64,000 nt of DNA from Polynucleobacter sp. JS-JIR-5-A7 (GTDB taxonomy: Bacteria > Pseudomonadota > Gammaproteobacteria > Burkholderiales > Burkholderiaceae): NCBI RefSeq assembly GCF_018687935.1, contig NZ_CP061308.1, positions 1,606,048 through 1,670,047 of the forward strand. The letters run 5' to 3'. Shown in pieces: positions 44,036 to 52,624 of this stretch. Both the position numbers and the translations under genes were made by a program. Positions within the stretch are counted from its first letter, which is position 1; each line of letters starts with the position of its first letter. A model generated the notes under the pieces. That model saw only the letters and a program-made list of their open reading frames with translations, searched no databases and had not been told where the DNA came from.

Positions 44036-44065
44036 GCAAGTTTAAGACTTATTTAATAAACTGGC
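44036..44065. promoter_or_regulatory. Bidirectional control element, copy 2 (photolyase neighbourhood)
   Basis: GCAAGTTTA-AGACTTATTTAA-TAAACTGGC: 9-bp arms that are complementary at all but one position, around 12 bp. It differs from copy 1 at only four of thirty positions. It lies between the divergent TIGR03643-type and HNH genes, 3 nt from the leftward GTG and 25 bp from the rightward ATG. The TAAACT/TAAACT arms resemble -10 boxes on opposite strands. Confidence 0.75.
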
Positions 44066-44090
44066 ATGACCTCACTAAACCCGAATACTC

Positions 44091-44438
44091 ATGCTTGGAA
44101 AAATTCGTCAGAAACTCATTTCTTTAGAGCCCAAGACACTCCCAAAGGTACTGGAAATTATCTGCCCTATTTGTGATCGCCCTATCCCAGAATCACAAAA
44201 AGATGCTCATCATCTAGTACCCAAATCGAAGGGCGGTAAGACTACGGAATATCTGCATCGCATTTGTCATCGGCAGATTCATGCTTTATTTACTGAAACT
44301 GAGCTAGCCATACAATTCAATACTGCTAGTAATCTACAAGAGCATCCTGAAATGCAGCGATTTATTCGTTGGGTCAAATCCAAGCCCAACCACTTTTATG
44401 AGAAAACCCGCAAAAGTACGCGTATTAAAACCTCATAA
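44091..44438 (+). CDS. HNH endonuclease family protein
   Basis: 115-aa protein with an HNH-type motif: EIICPICDRPIPESQKDAHHLVPKSKGGKTTEYLHRICHRQIHALFTETELA. Zinc Cys pairs (CPIC and the C of RICHRQ) and the catalytic HH plus later His are present. The small size suggests a standalone nuclease or a DNA-repair helper. It is transcribed away from the photolyase unit but shares its control element, so it may belong to the same light or stress response. Confidence 0.85.
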   Translation: MLGKIRQKLISLEPKTLPKVLEIICPICDRPIPESQKDAHHLVPKSKGGKTTEYLHRICHRQIHALFTETELAIQFNTASNLQEHPEMQRFIRWVKSKPNHFYEKTRKSTRIKTS

Positions 44439-44455
44439 GAAAAGCTTCAACTAAA

Positions 44456-45733
44456 TTAGCTTTCTTTCATCACCATAGATGATTGAATAGCGGCAATATT
44501 AGCGGCACCCATCTGCTGCATGGTTGATTTAAATTCAGTTTGCAAAATTTCCATGACGCGCTCTACGCCGGGTTGTCCAAAAGCACCCAAACCCCAGAGA
44601 TAAGGACGACCCACACAAACTGCATTCGCTCCTAATGCCATTGCTTTAAATACATCGCTACCTCGACGTACACCACTATCAAATAGAATGGGTACCTTAC
44701 CTTTTGCCACTCTGACAACTTCAGGCAAACACTCAATCGAACCGCGCCCACCATCTTCACTTCTGCCGCCATGGTTTGATACATGAATTCCATCAACGCC
44801 ATATTTGAGGCAAAGTTGCGCATCCTCTTCAGTCAAAATTCCCTTGATGATGATTTTCATTTTGGTGGTATCGCGCACCTGCTTAATAAAGTCCCAAGTC
44901 ATATTAGAAGAGGTCATCCTGACGCCAGTCATATCAATACCATCATAGTTTGGTCTTTCTTGCGCACTGCCAAAGCCATGCACATGGCAGCCTGCACAAT
45001 TTCGCGGATCCAATTTCTTAAGACGGGCAAAAGTTTCTTGATTTCTTCCGCCATTACGATCAACAGTAATTTCTAAAACAGGTGCTCCAGCTTTTTCAAC
45101 CCGTCGAATAACTTGCTTAGCGACTGCAGGGCTAGAAGTTGCATATAACTGAAACCAAACCTCACCTTGACGAGCAGCAATGACATCTTCAATTGTGGAG
45201 GCTCCAGCATTTGACAGGATATTTAAGAAACCACCCGCTCTCGCTGCTCTCGCAACGGCTACCTCTCCCTCTGGGTTATATGCCTTATTGCCACCAGTTG
45301 GGGCAATAATGATGGGAGAGTTCCACTTAGTTCCAAAAAGCGTAATAGAGGTGTCAATTTGACTCACATCGCGTAAACGACGAGGACGTAATTGGTACTT
45401 TAGAAATGAAGTGCGATTTGCTCTTAATGTCACCTCATCATCAATGCCTGATGCCATATAAGCAAAGTGTGCTGGAGGCACTTTCGTAAATGCTACTGGT
45501 TCAAAATCAAAAACATTGATTGCTTCCTTTGGATTGGATATCAGATCCAAAGGAGTATTTGGCGCCCAAATCATGGGGTCTGGTCGCTTCGTGAAATTTC
45601 TGATTAACTCTCTAGGATCTTTTGCTTCTTGAGCAAACAAATCTTGATTAGCGCTAAGGGCAAACAAGGGGCTGGCTGCAAGCCATGTTAAGAGCTGTCT
45701 ACGTTGTTCATTTCGGTCCTTGCGATTGCTCAT
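44456..45733 (-). CDS. FMN-dependent alpha-hydroxy acid dehydrogenase/oxidase
   Basis: 425-aa FMN enzyme of the lactate dehydrogenase/glycolate oxidase family. Key parts are YMASGIDDEVTLRANRTSF, PIIIAPTGGNKAYNPEGE, WFQLYATSSP, the catalytic His in HVSNHGGRSEDGG, and phosphate-binding GVRRGSDVFKAMALGANAVCVGRPYLWGLG. An N-terminal QRRQLLTWLAASPLFALSA segment before the core looks like a Tat-type export signal, unusual for this family. Co-oriented with an isopropylmalate-dehydrogenase-like gene 52 bp upstream. Oxidises a 2-hydroxy acid to the 2-keto acid. Confidence 0.9.
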   Translation of the reverse strand: MSNRKDRNEQRRQLLTWLAASPLFALSANQDLFAQEAKDPRELIRNFTKRPDPMIWAPNTPLDLISNPKEAINVFDFEPVAFTKVPPAHFAYMASGIDDEVTLRANRTSFLKYQLRPRRLRDVSQIDTSITLFGTKWNSPIIIAPTGGNKAYNPEGEVAVARAARAGGFLNILSNAGASTIEDVIAARQGEVWFQLYATSSPAVAKQVIRRVEKAGAPVLEITVDRNGGRNQETFARLKKLDPRNCAGCHVHGFGSAQERPNYDGIDMTGVRMTSSNMTWDFIKQVRDTTKMKIIIKGILTEEDAQLCLKYGVDGIHVSNHGGRSEDGGRGSIECLPEVVRVAKGKVPILFDSGVRRGSDVFKAMALGANAVCVGRPYLWGLGAFGQPGVERVMEILQTEFKSTMQQMGAANIAAIQSSMVMKES

Positions 45734-45785
45734 GTCTCCTCCATCTTATTTTTTGAGCTACAGGTATTTCAACCACTGTATTACA

Positions 45786-46856
45786 TTACCTCAAAGCCTC
45801 TAATACTGCTTTTGCCATAGATGCAGTATTTCCTTTGCCATTGATATCCCCGGTTCTAGCATTTGGATTAGCAAGCGCTACTGTAGTTGCCTCTGACATT
45901 GATCTTGCCATCGCTACAGCCTCTGGGATATTCCGGCTATAGCCAAGCCAATCAAACATCATGCGAGTTGATTCAATCATGGAGTATGGATTGGCAATGC
46001 CTTTGCCTGCGATATCCGGAGCTGATCCATGAGTGGCCTGTGCCATCACCACATCACCATCACCGATACATAAACCTGGCGCCATTCCCAAACCGCCAAC
46101 CAGACCTGCAGCTTCGTCTGACAAAATATCGCCAAACATATTCGTAGTCACAATCACATCAAAGTTTTGGGGGTCACGCACTAAGCGCATTGCCATAGTG
46201 TCAACGATCACATCATCAACGAGGACATCTGGATATTCTGGTGCTAGTTTTTTACACTCCTCAACAAACATACCGCAACCTAGTTTAAAGACTGTATCTT
46301 TATGGACGTAGGTCAAATGCTTCTTGCGTTGACGCGCTAATTCATAAGCTGCTTGGGCAACGCGACGGCTACCAGTTCTGGTAATCACGCGCATAGACAG
46401 AGTCATTTCATCGCTTGGACGAAACTCTGCATTGCCTACCAACATATTCCGATCTGGCTGAAAGCCCTCGTTGTTTTCACGAACAATAATTAAATCAATA
46501 TCATCACGAAGACACCCAATATCTGGGTAAGAACGTGTTGGTCTCACGTTTGCAAACAAATTAAATTGCTTACGCAAAATTGGGTGGGGATTGATGGCGT
46601 TAGCCTGCTTTGGATAAGCACGATGACCAATCGGACCCAAGATCCATCCATCCAGAGTATGGAGAGTTTCTAAAGTTTCAGGTGGCAGAGTATGGCCATG
46701 AGTATCGAGCGCGCGACGCCCAATGGGTAAAGGTACCCACTCGATATTCACTTGATGCAGTTTTGCAGCTGCTTTGGCAACCTCTACTGCAATCGGCACA
46801 ATCTCATGACCAATGTCATCGCCTTCTAAAATTCCAACTCTTAATTTCTTCGACAT
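45786..46856 (-). CDS. Isocitrate/isopropylmalate dehydrogenase family protein (tartrate dehydrogenase-like)
   Basis: 356-aa NAD-dependent beta-decarboxylating hydroxyacid dehydrogenase. Conserved blocks are GILEGDDIGHEIVP, IIVRENNEGFQPDRN, the VHKDTVFKLG Lys and DVIVTTNMFGDILSDEAAGLVGGLGMAPGLCIGDG with the metal-binding Asp pair. The REN(N)EG pattern differs from true LeuB, pointing to tartrate, malate or a homologous acid as substrate. It follows a Bug receptor gene 3 bp upstream, so the receptor probably delivers its substrate. Confidence 0.87.
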   Translation of the reverse strand: MSKKLRVGILEGDDIGHEIVPIAVEVAKAAAKLHQVNIEWVPLPIGRRALDTHGHTLPPETLETLHTLDGWILGPIGHRAYPKQANAINPHPILRKQFNLFANVRPTRSYPDIGCLRDDIDLIIVRENNEGFQPDRNMLVGNAEFRPSDEMTLSMRVITRTGSRRVAQAAYELARQRKKHLTYVHKDTVFKLGCGMFVEECKKLAPEYPDVLVDDVIVDTMAMRLVRDPQNFDVIVTTNMFGDILSDEAAGLVGGLGMAPGLCIGDGDVVMAQATHGSAPDIAGKGIANPYSMIESTRMMFDWLGYSRNIPEAVAMARSMSEATTVALANPNARTGDINGKGNTASMAKAVLEALR

Positions 46857-46859
46857 GAC

Positions 46860-47825
46860 CTACTCTTCCAATTGAATATTGCGAGCTTTTGCCAAGGCAG
46901 TCCATCGCTTAGTTTCATTTTTAATAAATTGACCGAATTGTTCAGGAGACATCGGCATAGGCTCAACTGCTTCAATTAATAACTTCTCCCGCATCTCCGG
47001 TAACTTCAGTGTAGCAATTTGCGTTTCATTTAAACGCTTCACAATATCCGATGGAATTCCAGCAGGGCCTACCGTGCCATACCATTGCATTGCGTCAAAA
47101 CCCTTAAAACCGAGCTCTTCCATAGTTGGGACGTCTTGTAAGACTGAGCTGCGTTTTGATCCCGTAACCGCTAATGCACGGACTCTGCCTGTTTGTATAT
47201 ATTGCAAAGCCGCAGCTAGGCCTGGGAACATAGTCTGCGTTTGACCGCCTAATAGATCGTTAATCGCTGGGGCAATGCCACGATATGGGATATGCAGAAT
47301 GTAAAGACCAGTTTCCTGCTTAAATAATTCCATGGTCATATGTGTCAAAGATCCCTGACCAGCAGTACCGTAACTTAACTTCCCTGGGTTCTTGCGCGCA
47401 TAGTCGATAAATTCTTTCATGTTCTTGACTGGAACCTGACTATTCACAATCAAGACGTTTGGGGTCGCACCAATCATCCCAATCGGCGTGAAATCCTTAA
47501 TAGGGTCATAAGGAACTTTTCTTGTCGCAGGATTTGTACCATGAGTGGCCACATAACCCTGCATCAAGGTATATCCATCAGGCGGCGCTCTCATGGTGGC
47601 CTGAGAGGCAATGACTCCGCCCCCACCACTTTGATTCTCCACTACAAAAGTTTGGCCCAAAACTCGCCCCCAGCGCTCAGTAACGACCCGTGCAATCATA
47701 TCGTTACCACCACCTGCCGCAACAGGAACGATATAACGAATGGGTTTTGAGGGGTATGCCTGTGCCCTCACAGAAAATGGCAGAGACAGAGCTAGCGATA
47801 AACCTAAAAAATTGCGGCGCTTCAT
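46860..47825 (-). CDS. Bug/TctC-family receptor
   Basis: 321-aa periplasmic receptor from the ATG at 47825; the frame extends 41 codons further but that part overlaps the divergent dehydrogenase gene and lacks signal-peptide features. Signal peptide KRRNFLGLSLALSLPFSVRAQ carries an RR pair. Mature start AYPSKPIRYIVPVAAGGGNDMIAR, ligand loop PVAAGGGND. It ends 3 bp before the isopropylmalate-dehydrogenase-like gene and belongs to that unit. Confidence 0.93.
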   Translation of the reverse strand: MKRRNFLGLSLALSLPFSVRAQAYPSKPIRYIVPVAAGGGNDMIARVVTERWGRVLGQTFVVENQSGGGGVIASQATMRAPPDGYTLMQGYVATHGTNPATRKVPYDPIKDFTPIGMIGATPNVLIVNSQVPVKNMKEFIDYARKNPGKLSYGTAGQGSLTHMTMELFKQETGLYILHIPYRGIAPAINDLLGGQTQTMFPGLAAALQYIQTGRVRALAVTGSKRSSVLQDVPTMEELGFKGFDAMQWYGTVGPAGIPSDIVKRLNETQIATLKLPEMREKLLIEAVEPMPMSPEQFGQFIKNETKRWTALAKARNIQLEE

Positions 47826-47910
47826 ATGTGCACTCGTATCTTGATAGAAAATTAGGATAACTGAATTTAGGGCTTGCTGTATATTTAAGTCATCCATTAA
47901 GTAAAAAAAT

Positions 47911-48915
47911 ATGAGCAAAAATATTCTGGTTGTTGGAGAGTACGGCAAGATCTTCCTTGATCCACTCAGCGCAGTACTTGGAGATCAGTGGGCAATACAA
48001 CATTGGACTATTGAACAGCCCAAAGCAGAGCTATTTGACTTAGCATCTAAAGCCAGCATTCTGGTAGTAACAGCAGAGCTGACCTATTCAAAAGATAAGC
48101 AACTGATTGAAGATCTCATTAGGGCCGGCAAGCAATTACAGTTGATTCAGGTGCCATTTTCTGGAATGGAATGGCTACATCCAGATTGGCTACCAGCGGG
48201 CTGCAAGGTCTGCAACACCAACCAACACTCTGAGCCAATCGCTGAATATGTCATGCTCGGCATCTTAGAGTTTGCTGTCAATATGCGCTTAATGGATCGC
48301 GAGCTACGTCAAGGTCGCTGGACTTATGGCGGATCGATTGTGCGAGGTAAGAAGCATAGTGAAATTCAGAATAAAACCATTGGTTTTATAGGCTACGGCC
48401 ACATCGCAAAGCGTGTTACTGAATTAGCCACTCCTTTTGGCATGAAGTTTCTGGCCATTAGTCGTAACCCTAAGCAAGACTCAAGACTGGCATGGTGGAA
48501 AGACAGCTCGCATCTTGATGAATTACTTTCTGAGAGCGACTATATCCTCATCACCTCTCCTCTTAGTGACAGTACGAGAGACCTGATTAATGAACGTACG
48601 CTAAAAAAGATGAAGCCAACAGGTGTCATCATTAATGTGGCTAGAGGTCCTATTATTAATGAAGAGGCTATTTATCAAGCCCTGAAGCATCGTCAGATTG
48701 GTGGTGCTCTTCTTGATGTTTGGTATCAATATGCCAGCACTGAAAACTTAGAGATGCAGCCATCGGCCTTTCCGTTTCATGAACTCGACAATGTCATCAT
48801 GACGCCACACACTGCCAGCTGGACGGATGATCTCGATGCGAGACGTATCGAATCGGTCACGCAGAATATTCAAAACTTCATCAATCAAAAACCACTAGTA
48901 GAGGTTGTGTTCTAG
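47911..48915 (+). CDS. D-isomer-specific 2-hydroxyacid dehydrogenase
   Basis: 334-aa NAD-dependent dehydrogenase, divergent from the Bug receptor gene. Nucleotide loop TIGFIGYGHIAKRVTELA, catalytic Arg in INVARGPIINEEAIY, and His in VIMTPHTASWTDD. The N-terminal substrate domain is distinct from the other three dehydrogenases of the window. The only rightward gene in the 44.5-64 kb region. Likely reduces or oxidises the keto/hydroxy acid handled by the neighbouring enzymes. Confidence 0.9.
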   Translation: MSKNILVVGEYGKIFLDPLSAVLGDQWAIQHWTIEQPKAELFDLASKASILVVTAELTYSKDKQLIEDLIRAGKQLQLIQVPFSGMEWLHPDWLPAGCKVCNTNQHSEPIAEYVMLGILEFAVNMRLMDRELRQGRWTYGGSIVRGKKHSEIQNKTIGFIGYGHIAKRVTELATPFGMKFLAISRNPKQDSRLAWWKDSSHLDELLSESDYILITSPLSDSTRDLINERTLKKMKPTGVIINVARGPIINEEAIYQALKHRQIGGALLDVWYQYASTENLEMQPSAFPFHELDNVIMTPHTASWTDDLDARRIESVTQNIQNFINQKPLVEVVF

Positions 48916-48942
48916 CGGTTTTGAGCTTACTGAGGTACTGGA

Positions 48943-49701
48943 TTAATTTTTGTAGCCAGGATCTAGTTTTTCAACAATACGTAACATGGCAGGCCATTCC
49001 ATTTCACCAAAAGGCCTTCTGACGTTTGGCTGATAGAGATGATGCGTCTTCTCTATCACCTCTTTTGAGGGCATGGTGAGCTTCACTCCTGAAGAGAGTG
49101 CATCCACCTGAGCTTTGCAGGCCATCTCCAACCAATATAAGGTATTAAATGCTTGCGCTACGCTAGGCCCTACTGCTAGCAAACCATGATTCCGCAAGAT
49201 CATGGCGGTTTGATCGCCCAAGTCCGCCACCAAACGGGTTTGCTCATCAAGATCTATCGCAACACTTTCGTAGTCGTGATAACTAATGCCATGAAAGCGC
49301 ATGGATGTTTGCGTAATTGGTAAAAGGCCACACTCCATAGCAGAGACTGCCATACCAGCACGTGTATGCGTGTGAATAACGCAGCTGACATTTTCTCTTG
49401 CACGGTGCACCGCACTATGAATCACATATCCTGCTTGATTAATACCAAAATCAGGATTGGGGTTATAAATTACTTCGCCATCTAAATTAATCGTGACTAA
49501 ATTAGAGGCGGTGACTTCGTTGTACATCAATCCATAAGGATTAATCAAAATATGATCGTCTTTACTATCTGGAATTCTGGCAGTGATGTGGTTATAAATC
49601 AGATCACTCATTCCAAAATGGGCAACCAGTCTGTAACAAGCGGCTAAATCAACGCGTGCCTGGCGTTCTGCAGCTGAGACAACATAATTACTCTTAGTCA
49701 T
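48943..49701 (-). CDS. Class II aldolase/adducin family protein
   Basis: 252-aa zinc aldolase or decarboxylase from the ATG at 49701 (GGAG upstream, just after the receptor's stop). Zinc ligands are in CVIHTHTRAGMAVSAM (His-x-His) and ILRNHGLLAVG. SDLIYNHITARIPDSKDDHILINPYG is the usual substrate loop. Members cleave sugar phosphates or decarboxylate keto acids. Last gene of a leftward unit with amidohydrolase and Bug receptor. Confidence 0.9.
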   Translation of the reverse strand: MTKSNYVVSAAERQARVDLAACYRLVAHFGMSDLIYNHITARIPDSKDDHILINPYGLMYNEVTASNLVTINLDGEVIYNPNPDFGINQAGYVIHSAVHRARENVSCVIHTHTRAGMAVSAMECGLLPITQTSMRFHGISYHDYESVAIDLDEQTRLVADLGDQTAMILRNHGLLAVGPSVAQAFNTLYWLEMACKAQVDALSSGVKLTMPSKEVIEKTHHLYQPNVRRPFGEMEWPAMLRIVEKLDPGYKN

Positions 49702-49705
49702 TACT

Positions 49706-50686
49706 TCATTGCTCCATTGGTTTGATATTGAAATCACGGATCAGCTTACCGGTATTTTCATTATCATTTTTTATGAATAGAGCAAACTCACCCGAGTTAG
49801 TTGACATCCGCACCTCAGCGCCACTCTTAGCTAACTTGGCACGAGTTTCAGGCTCTTGTAAGATTGCGTTGATTTCATTGAGTAAGGTTTTTTGAATCGC
49901 AGGCGGCAAGCCTAGCGGACCAAAGAGGCCGAGCCAAGCACCAATTTCAAAGCCCGGAAAGCCCTGCTCTACTACTGTCGGTATTTCCGGAGCAAGTTCT
50001 GTCCTCTTCAGAGTCGCTACAGCAAGAGGCTTTAACTTACCAGCCCTCACCATTGCAATGCTAGAAGAAAGCGTATCAAAGGTCACAGGTAATTGGCCAC
50101 CAATCACATCTGCTTGCGCTTGGCTACTTCCTTTATAAGGAATCTGAGTCATTTCAACGCCAGCTCGTTTAGCTAAAACTGACATCACTAAATTACTAGT
50201 TGCGCCATTACCAGTTGAGCCATAACTCACTGGAGTTGAACTCTTTTGCGCATTTGCCAAAAATTGCTGCAAGGTATTGGCAGGATCATTGGGGTTGACC
50301 ACCATCAGATACGGCAACCATACCAACATGCCAATCGGCGTGAAATCAGTCAGCGGGTTATAAGTCAGATTCTTATAGATATGTGGATTAATTGACATGG
50401 GTGCAGATGCACTCACCAATAGGGTGTAGCCGTCTGGTTTCGCTTTCGCTGCAATGCCCGCACCAATACTGCCAGCAACACCTACTTTGTTATCCACCAA
50501 AAACTGTTGACCCATACGCTGAGAGAGTCGATCAGCCATGATGCGAGTCACAGTGTCTGTCCCTGTGCCCGGCGGAAAGCCAATGATGATCGTTACGGGT
50601 CTATCAGGATAGGCGGCAAATATTGATACAGAACTGCTTAATAGGAAAGCTATCCCAAAAAACTTCATAAAGAGTTTCAGTTTCAC
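49706..50686 (-). CDS. Bug/TctC-family receptor
   Basis: 326-aa receptor. GTG at 50686 is chosen because GGAGATCTT precedes it; ATG 50668 is the alternative. Signal peptide MKFFGIAFLLSSSVSIFA then AYPDRPVTIIIGFPPGTGTDTVTR. The GFPPGTGTD loop is the variant seen in this subfamily. It ends 4 bp before the class II aldolase start and follows the exported amidohydrolase by 57 bp. Confidence 0.93.
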   Translation of the reverse strand: MKLKLFMKFFGIAFLLSSSVSIFAAYPDRPVTIIIGFPPGTGTDTVTRIMADRLSQRMGQQFLVDNKVGVAGSIGAGIAAKAKPDGYTLLVSASAPMSINPHIYKNLTYNPLTDFTPIGMLVWLPYLMVVNPNDPANTLQQFLANAQKSSTPVSYGSTGNGATSNLVMSVLAKRAGVEMTQIPYKGSSQAQADVIGGQLPVTFDTLSSSIAMVRAGKLKPLAVATLKRTELAPEIPTVVEQGFPGFEIGAWLGLFGPLGLPPAIQKTLLNEINAILQEPETRAKLAKSGAEVRMSTNSGEFALFIKNDNENTGKLIRDFNIKPMEQ

Positions 50687-50743
50687 AAGATCTCCAGATA
50701 TTTTTATAAACAACAATGAACCAAATATTAGTTCAATAAGGCA

Positions 50744-52012
50744 TCAGTAGCCAAATGGGGCAACAAAAGGCCTGCCAAAAGGCCTTCCCGCCCGAATAGT
50801 TTGCACCGGCACCAAGCTATACATTCCTGGCCGTTTATTACCCCGTGTATCCAACCATTCCACTGGCTTTTCGACTAGATCTAATATAGAAATATCTGCT
50901 GAGGCATTTTTCTTAAGCGTACCTAATAATGGATCCCGATTGATGATCGCTGCAGGCCTATTAGTGGACATAGCGATTACCTGATTTAAGCTAAAGCCTA
51001 AAGTTAAAAATTTACTCATGACGTTTGGTAAATAGGGAATACTAGGAGAGTTTCCGCTAAAGGCATGCAAATCACTGGAAATCGTATCTGGCACTAAACC
51101 CTGTTGAATTGCGGGCTCAGCAACTGTGAAATCAAAGCTTCCACCGCCATGACCAACGTCAATAATGACGCCACGTTTTTTAGCCTCTAAGGCTGCAGCA
51201 ATCAGTTTACCGTTTTGCACCGTATTGTTGCCAGCGCCGCTATAAGCATGGGTCAGGATATCGCCAGGACGAAGAAGATCTAGCAACTTACTAAGATCGC
51301 CAGGTGCGTTACCAATATGACACATCACTCGCGCACCTTTCAACCCAGAGCGCTCAGCAGCCTCTCTTGCTCTACGCAGAGGCTCGATACCATTCTCTCC
51401 GACTACATCTAATGTTTCTCTAACTTTAATTCCAAGAACGAGATCAGGGTTCTCATTGACTACTCTTGCAGCTAAATCAATATTAGCGTAATCAATATTT
51501 CTCATCTCACCAACTGGATAACCAGCCAAACCAATTGAAGAAATATGCACAAAGGCAAACATACGGCTACGTGCTTGAGCCTGAATGTAATGCTTAAAGG
51601 CTGAGAAATTATTTCCTCCAGCATCGCCAGCACTGACATAGGTGGTTGTCGCGGTAAAGGGAACTAGCTCATCAGCGGGCAAACCAATTGCTGAGGCCTG
51701 AGGATAGGTATGGGCATGTAGATCGACTAGTCCAGGAGTAATAATTTTTCCAGAAGCATTTATTTGCTGTGCAGCTTTATCTCTTAGTAACTCTTTTTGA
51801 ATATCTACAATACGACCATTTCGAATGCCAATGTCCATAACAGCATCGAGATTTTGCGATGGATCAATCACTCTCGCACCAGTTACCAATAAGTCATATC
51901 CCCCTGGGGCAGATAAGCCCTGCTGAGCGAGACTTGATCCAACGCCCCCAATAACTGGAAGGGCTGCAGCCCCAAGGGTGTATTGCAATAACTTGCGTCT
52001 TTGGTGATCCAT
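50744..52012 (-). CDS. Exported amidohydrolase (deacetylase/dihydroorotase-like)
   Basis: 422-aa metallohydrolase of the amidohydrolase superfamily. Binuclear metal motif GLVDLHAHTYPQ (His-x-His) with further ligand candidates in VMCHIGNAP, LTHAYSGAG and ISSDLHAFSG. The N-terminus QRRKLLQYTLGAAALPVIGG is a Tat-like signal, suggesting a periplasmic enzyme. Opening YDLLVTGARVIDPSQNLDAVMDIGIRNGRI is typical. Substrate unknown, possibly an N-acyl compound whose acid product the Bug receptor binds. Confidence 0.88.
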   Translation of the reverse strand: MDHQRRKLLQYTLGAAALPVIGGVGSSLAQQGLSAPGGYDLLVTGARVIDPSQNLDAVMDIGIRNGRIVDIQKELLRDKAAQQINASGKIITPGLVDLHAHTYPQASAIGLPADELVPFTATTTYVSAGDAGGNNFSAFKHYIQAQARSRMFAFVHISSIGLAGYPVGEMRNIDYANIDLAARVVNENPDLVLGIKVRETLDVVGENGIEPLRRAREAAERSGLKGARVMCHIGNAPGDLSKLLDLLRPGDILTHAYSGAGNNTVQNGKLIAAALEAKKRGVIIDVGHGGGSFDFTVAEPAIQQGLVPDTISSDLHAFSGNSPSIPYLPNVMSKFLTLGFSLNQVIAMSTNRPAAIINRDPLLGTLKKNASADISILDLVEKPVEWLDTRGNKRPGMYSLVPVQTIRAGRPFGRPFVAPFGY

Positions 52013-52063
52013 GTTTATCTCCTAAAGTCTTTTTTATAGTGCCGCTTAGATGATTCTTTATTG

Positions 52064-52606
52064 CTATCGCTTATATCCAGCCTTTGATCCAAAGATCTTT
52101 TCTCGTTGAGACCAATCATGAGTCTCATTCCACAATGCCAACACTTTAGGTGCCTCGATCTCAAATAATGGATACATAGATGTATCGCAAGTATCTGCCG
52201 TTAACTCTAAACGATGCCCAGATGGGTCAAAGAAATAAATAGAGCTAATGAAATCATCATGATTGGTGGGTCCTAAAACTTCAACACCTTTTTTTTCTAA
52301 ATCTTTTTTAGCTTGCAGCAATACCTCTAGACTTTCAACCTTAAATGCAAAATGTTGTATCCAGTCAGGCGATTCTTTATCTTTGATACTTCCAGGATCT
52401 TTTGGACACTCAAAAAAAGCAATGCAACTACCATCTTCCATCTGAAAGAAAATATGGATATGTGGGCTATACAAACCAGTAGAAGGAACATGATCTTCTC
52501 CCATCGCATGAGAGAACTTTAAGCCTAATATCTCGGTATAAAACTGAACCGTCTCTTTAGCATCAAGACAGCGATAAGCAGCGTGATGAAGTCTTTTACA
52601 AAGCAT
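52064..52606 (-). CDS. VOC-family (glyoxalase/dioxygenase-like) protein
   Basis: 180-aa vicinal-oxygen-chelate protein. Metal ligands are likely HAAYRCLDAKETVQFYTEILG (His near residue 8) and the Glu of GHRLELTADT, with SSIYFFDPSGH between. It may be a glyoxalase, isomerase or extradiol-type enzyme. AGAGGGG ribosome site. Lies between a Bug receptor (18 bp upstream) and the amidohydrolase gene, in one leftward unit. Confidence 0.85.
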   Translation of the reverse strand: MLCKRLHHAAYRCLDAKETVQFYTEILGLKFSHAMGEDHVPSTGLYSPHIHIFFQMEDGSCIAFFECPKDPGSIKDKESPDWIQHFAFKVESLEVLLQAKKDLEKKGVEVLGPTNHDDFISSIYFFDPSGHRLELTADTCDTSMYPLFEIEAPKVLALWNETHDWSQREKIFGSKAGYKR

Positions 52607-52624
52607 TTGAGCCCCTCTATATAT

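Noticed and set aside
44439..44455. Terminator between HNH and FMN oxidase genes
   Set aside because: Only a weak AT-rich repeat (AAAGCTT...TTAGCTTT) is visible; too short a GC stem.
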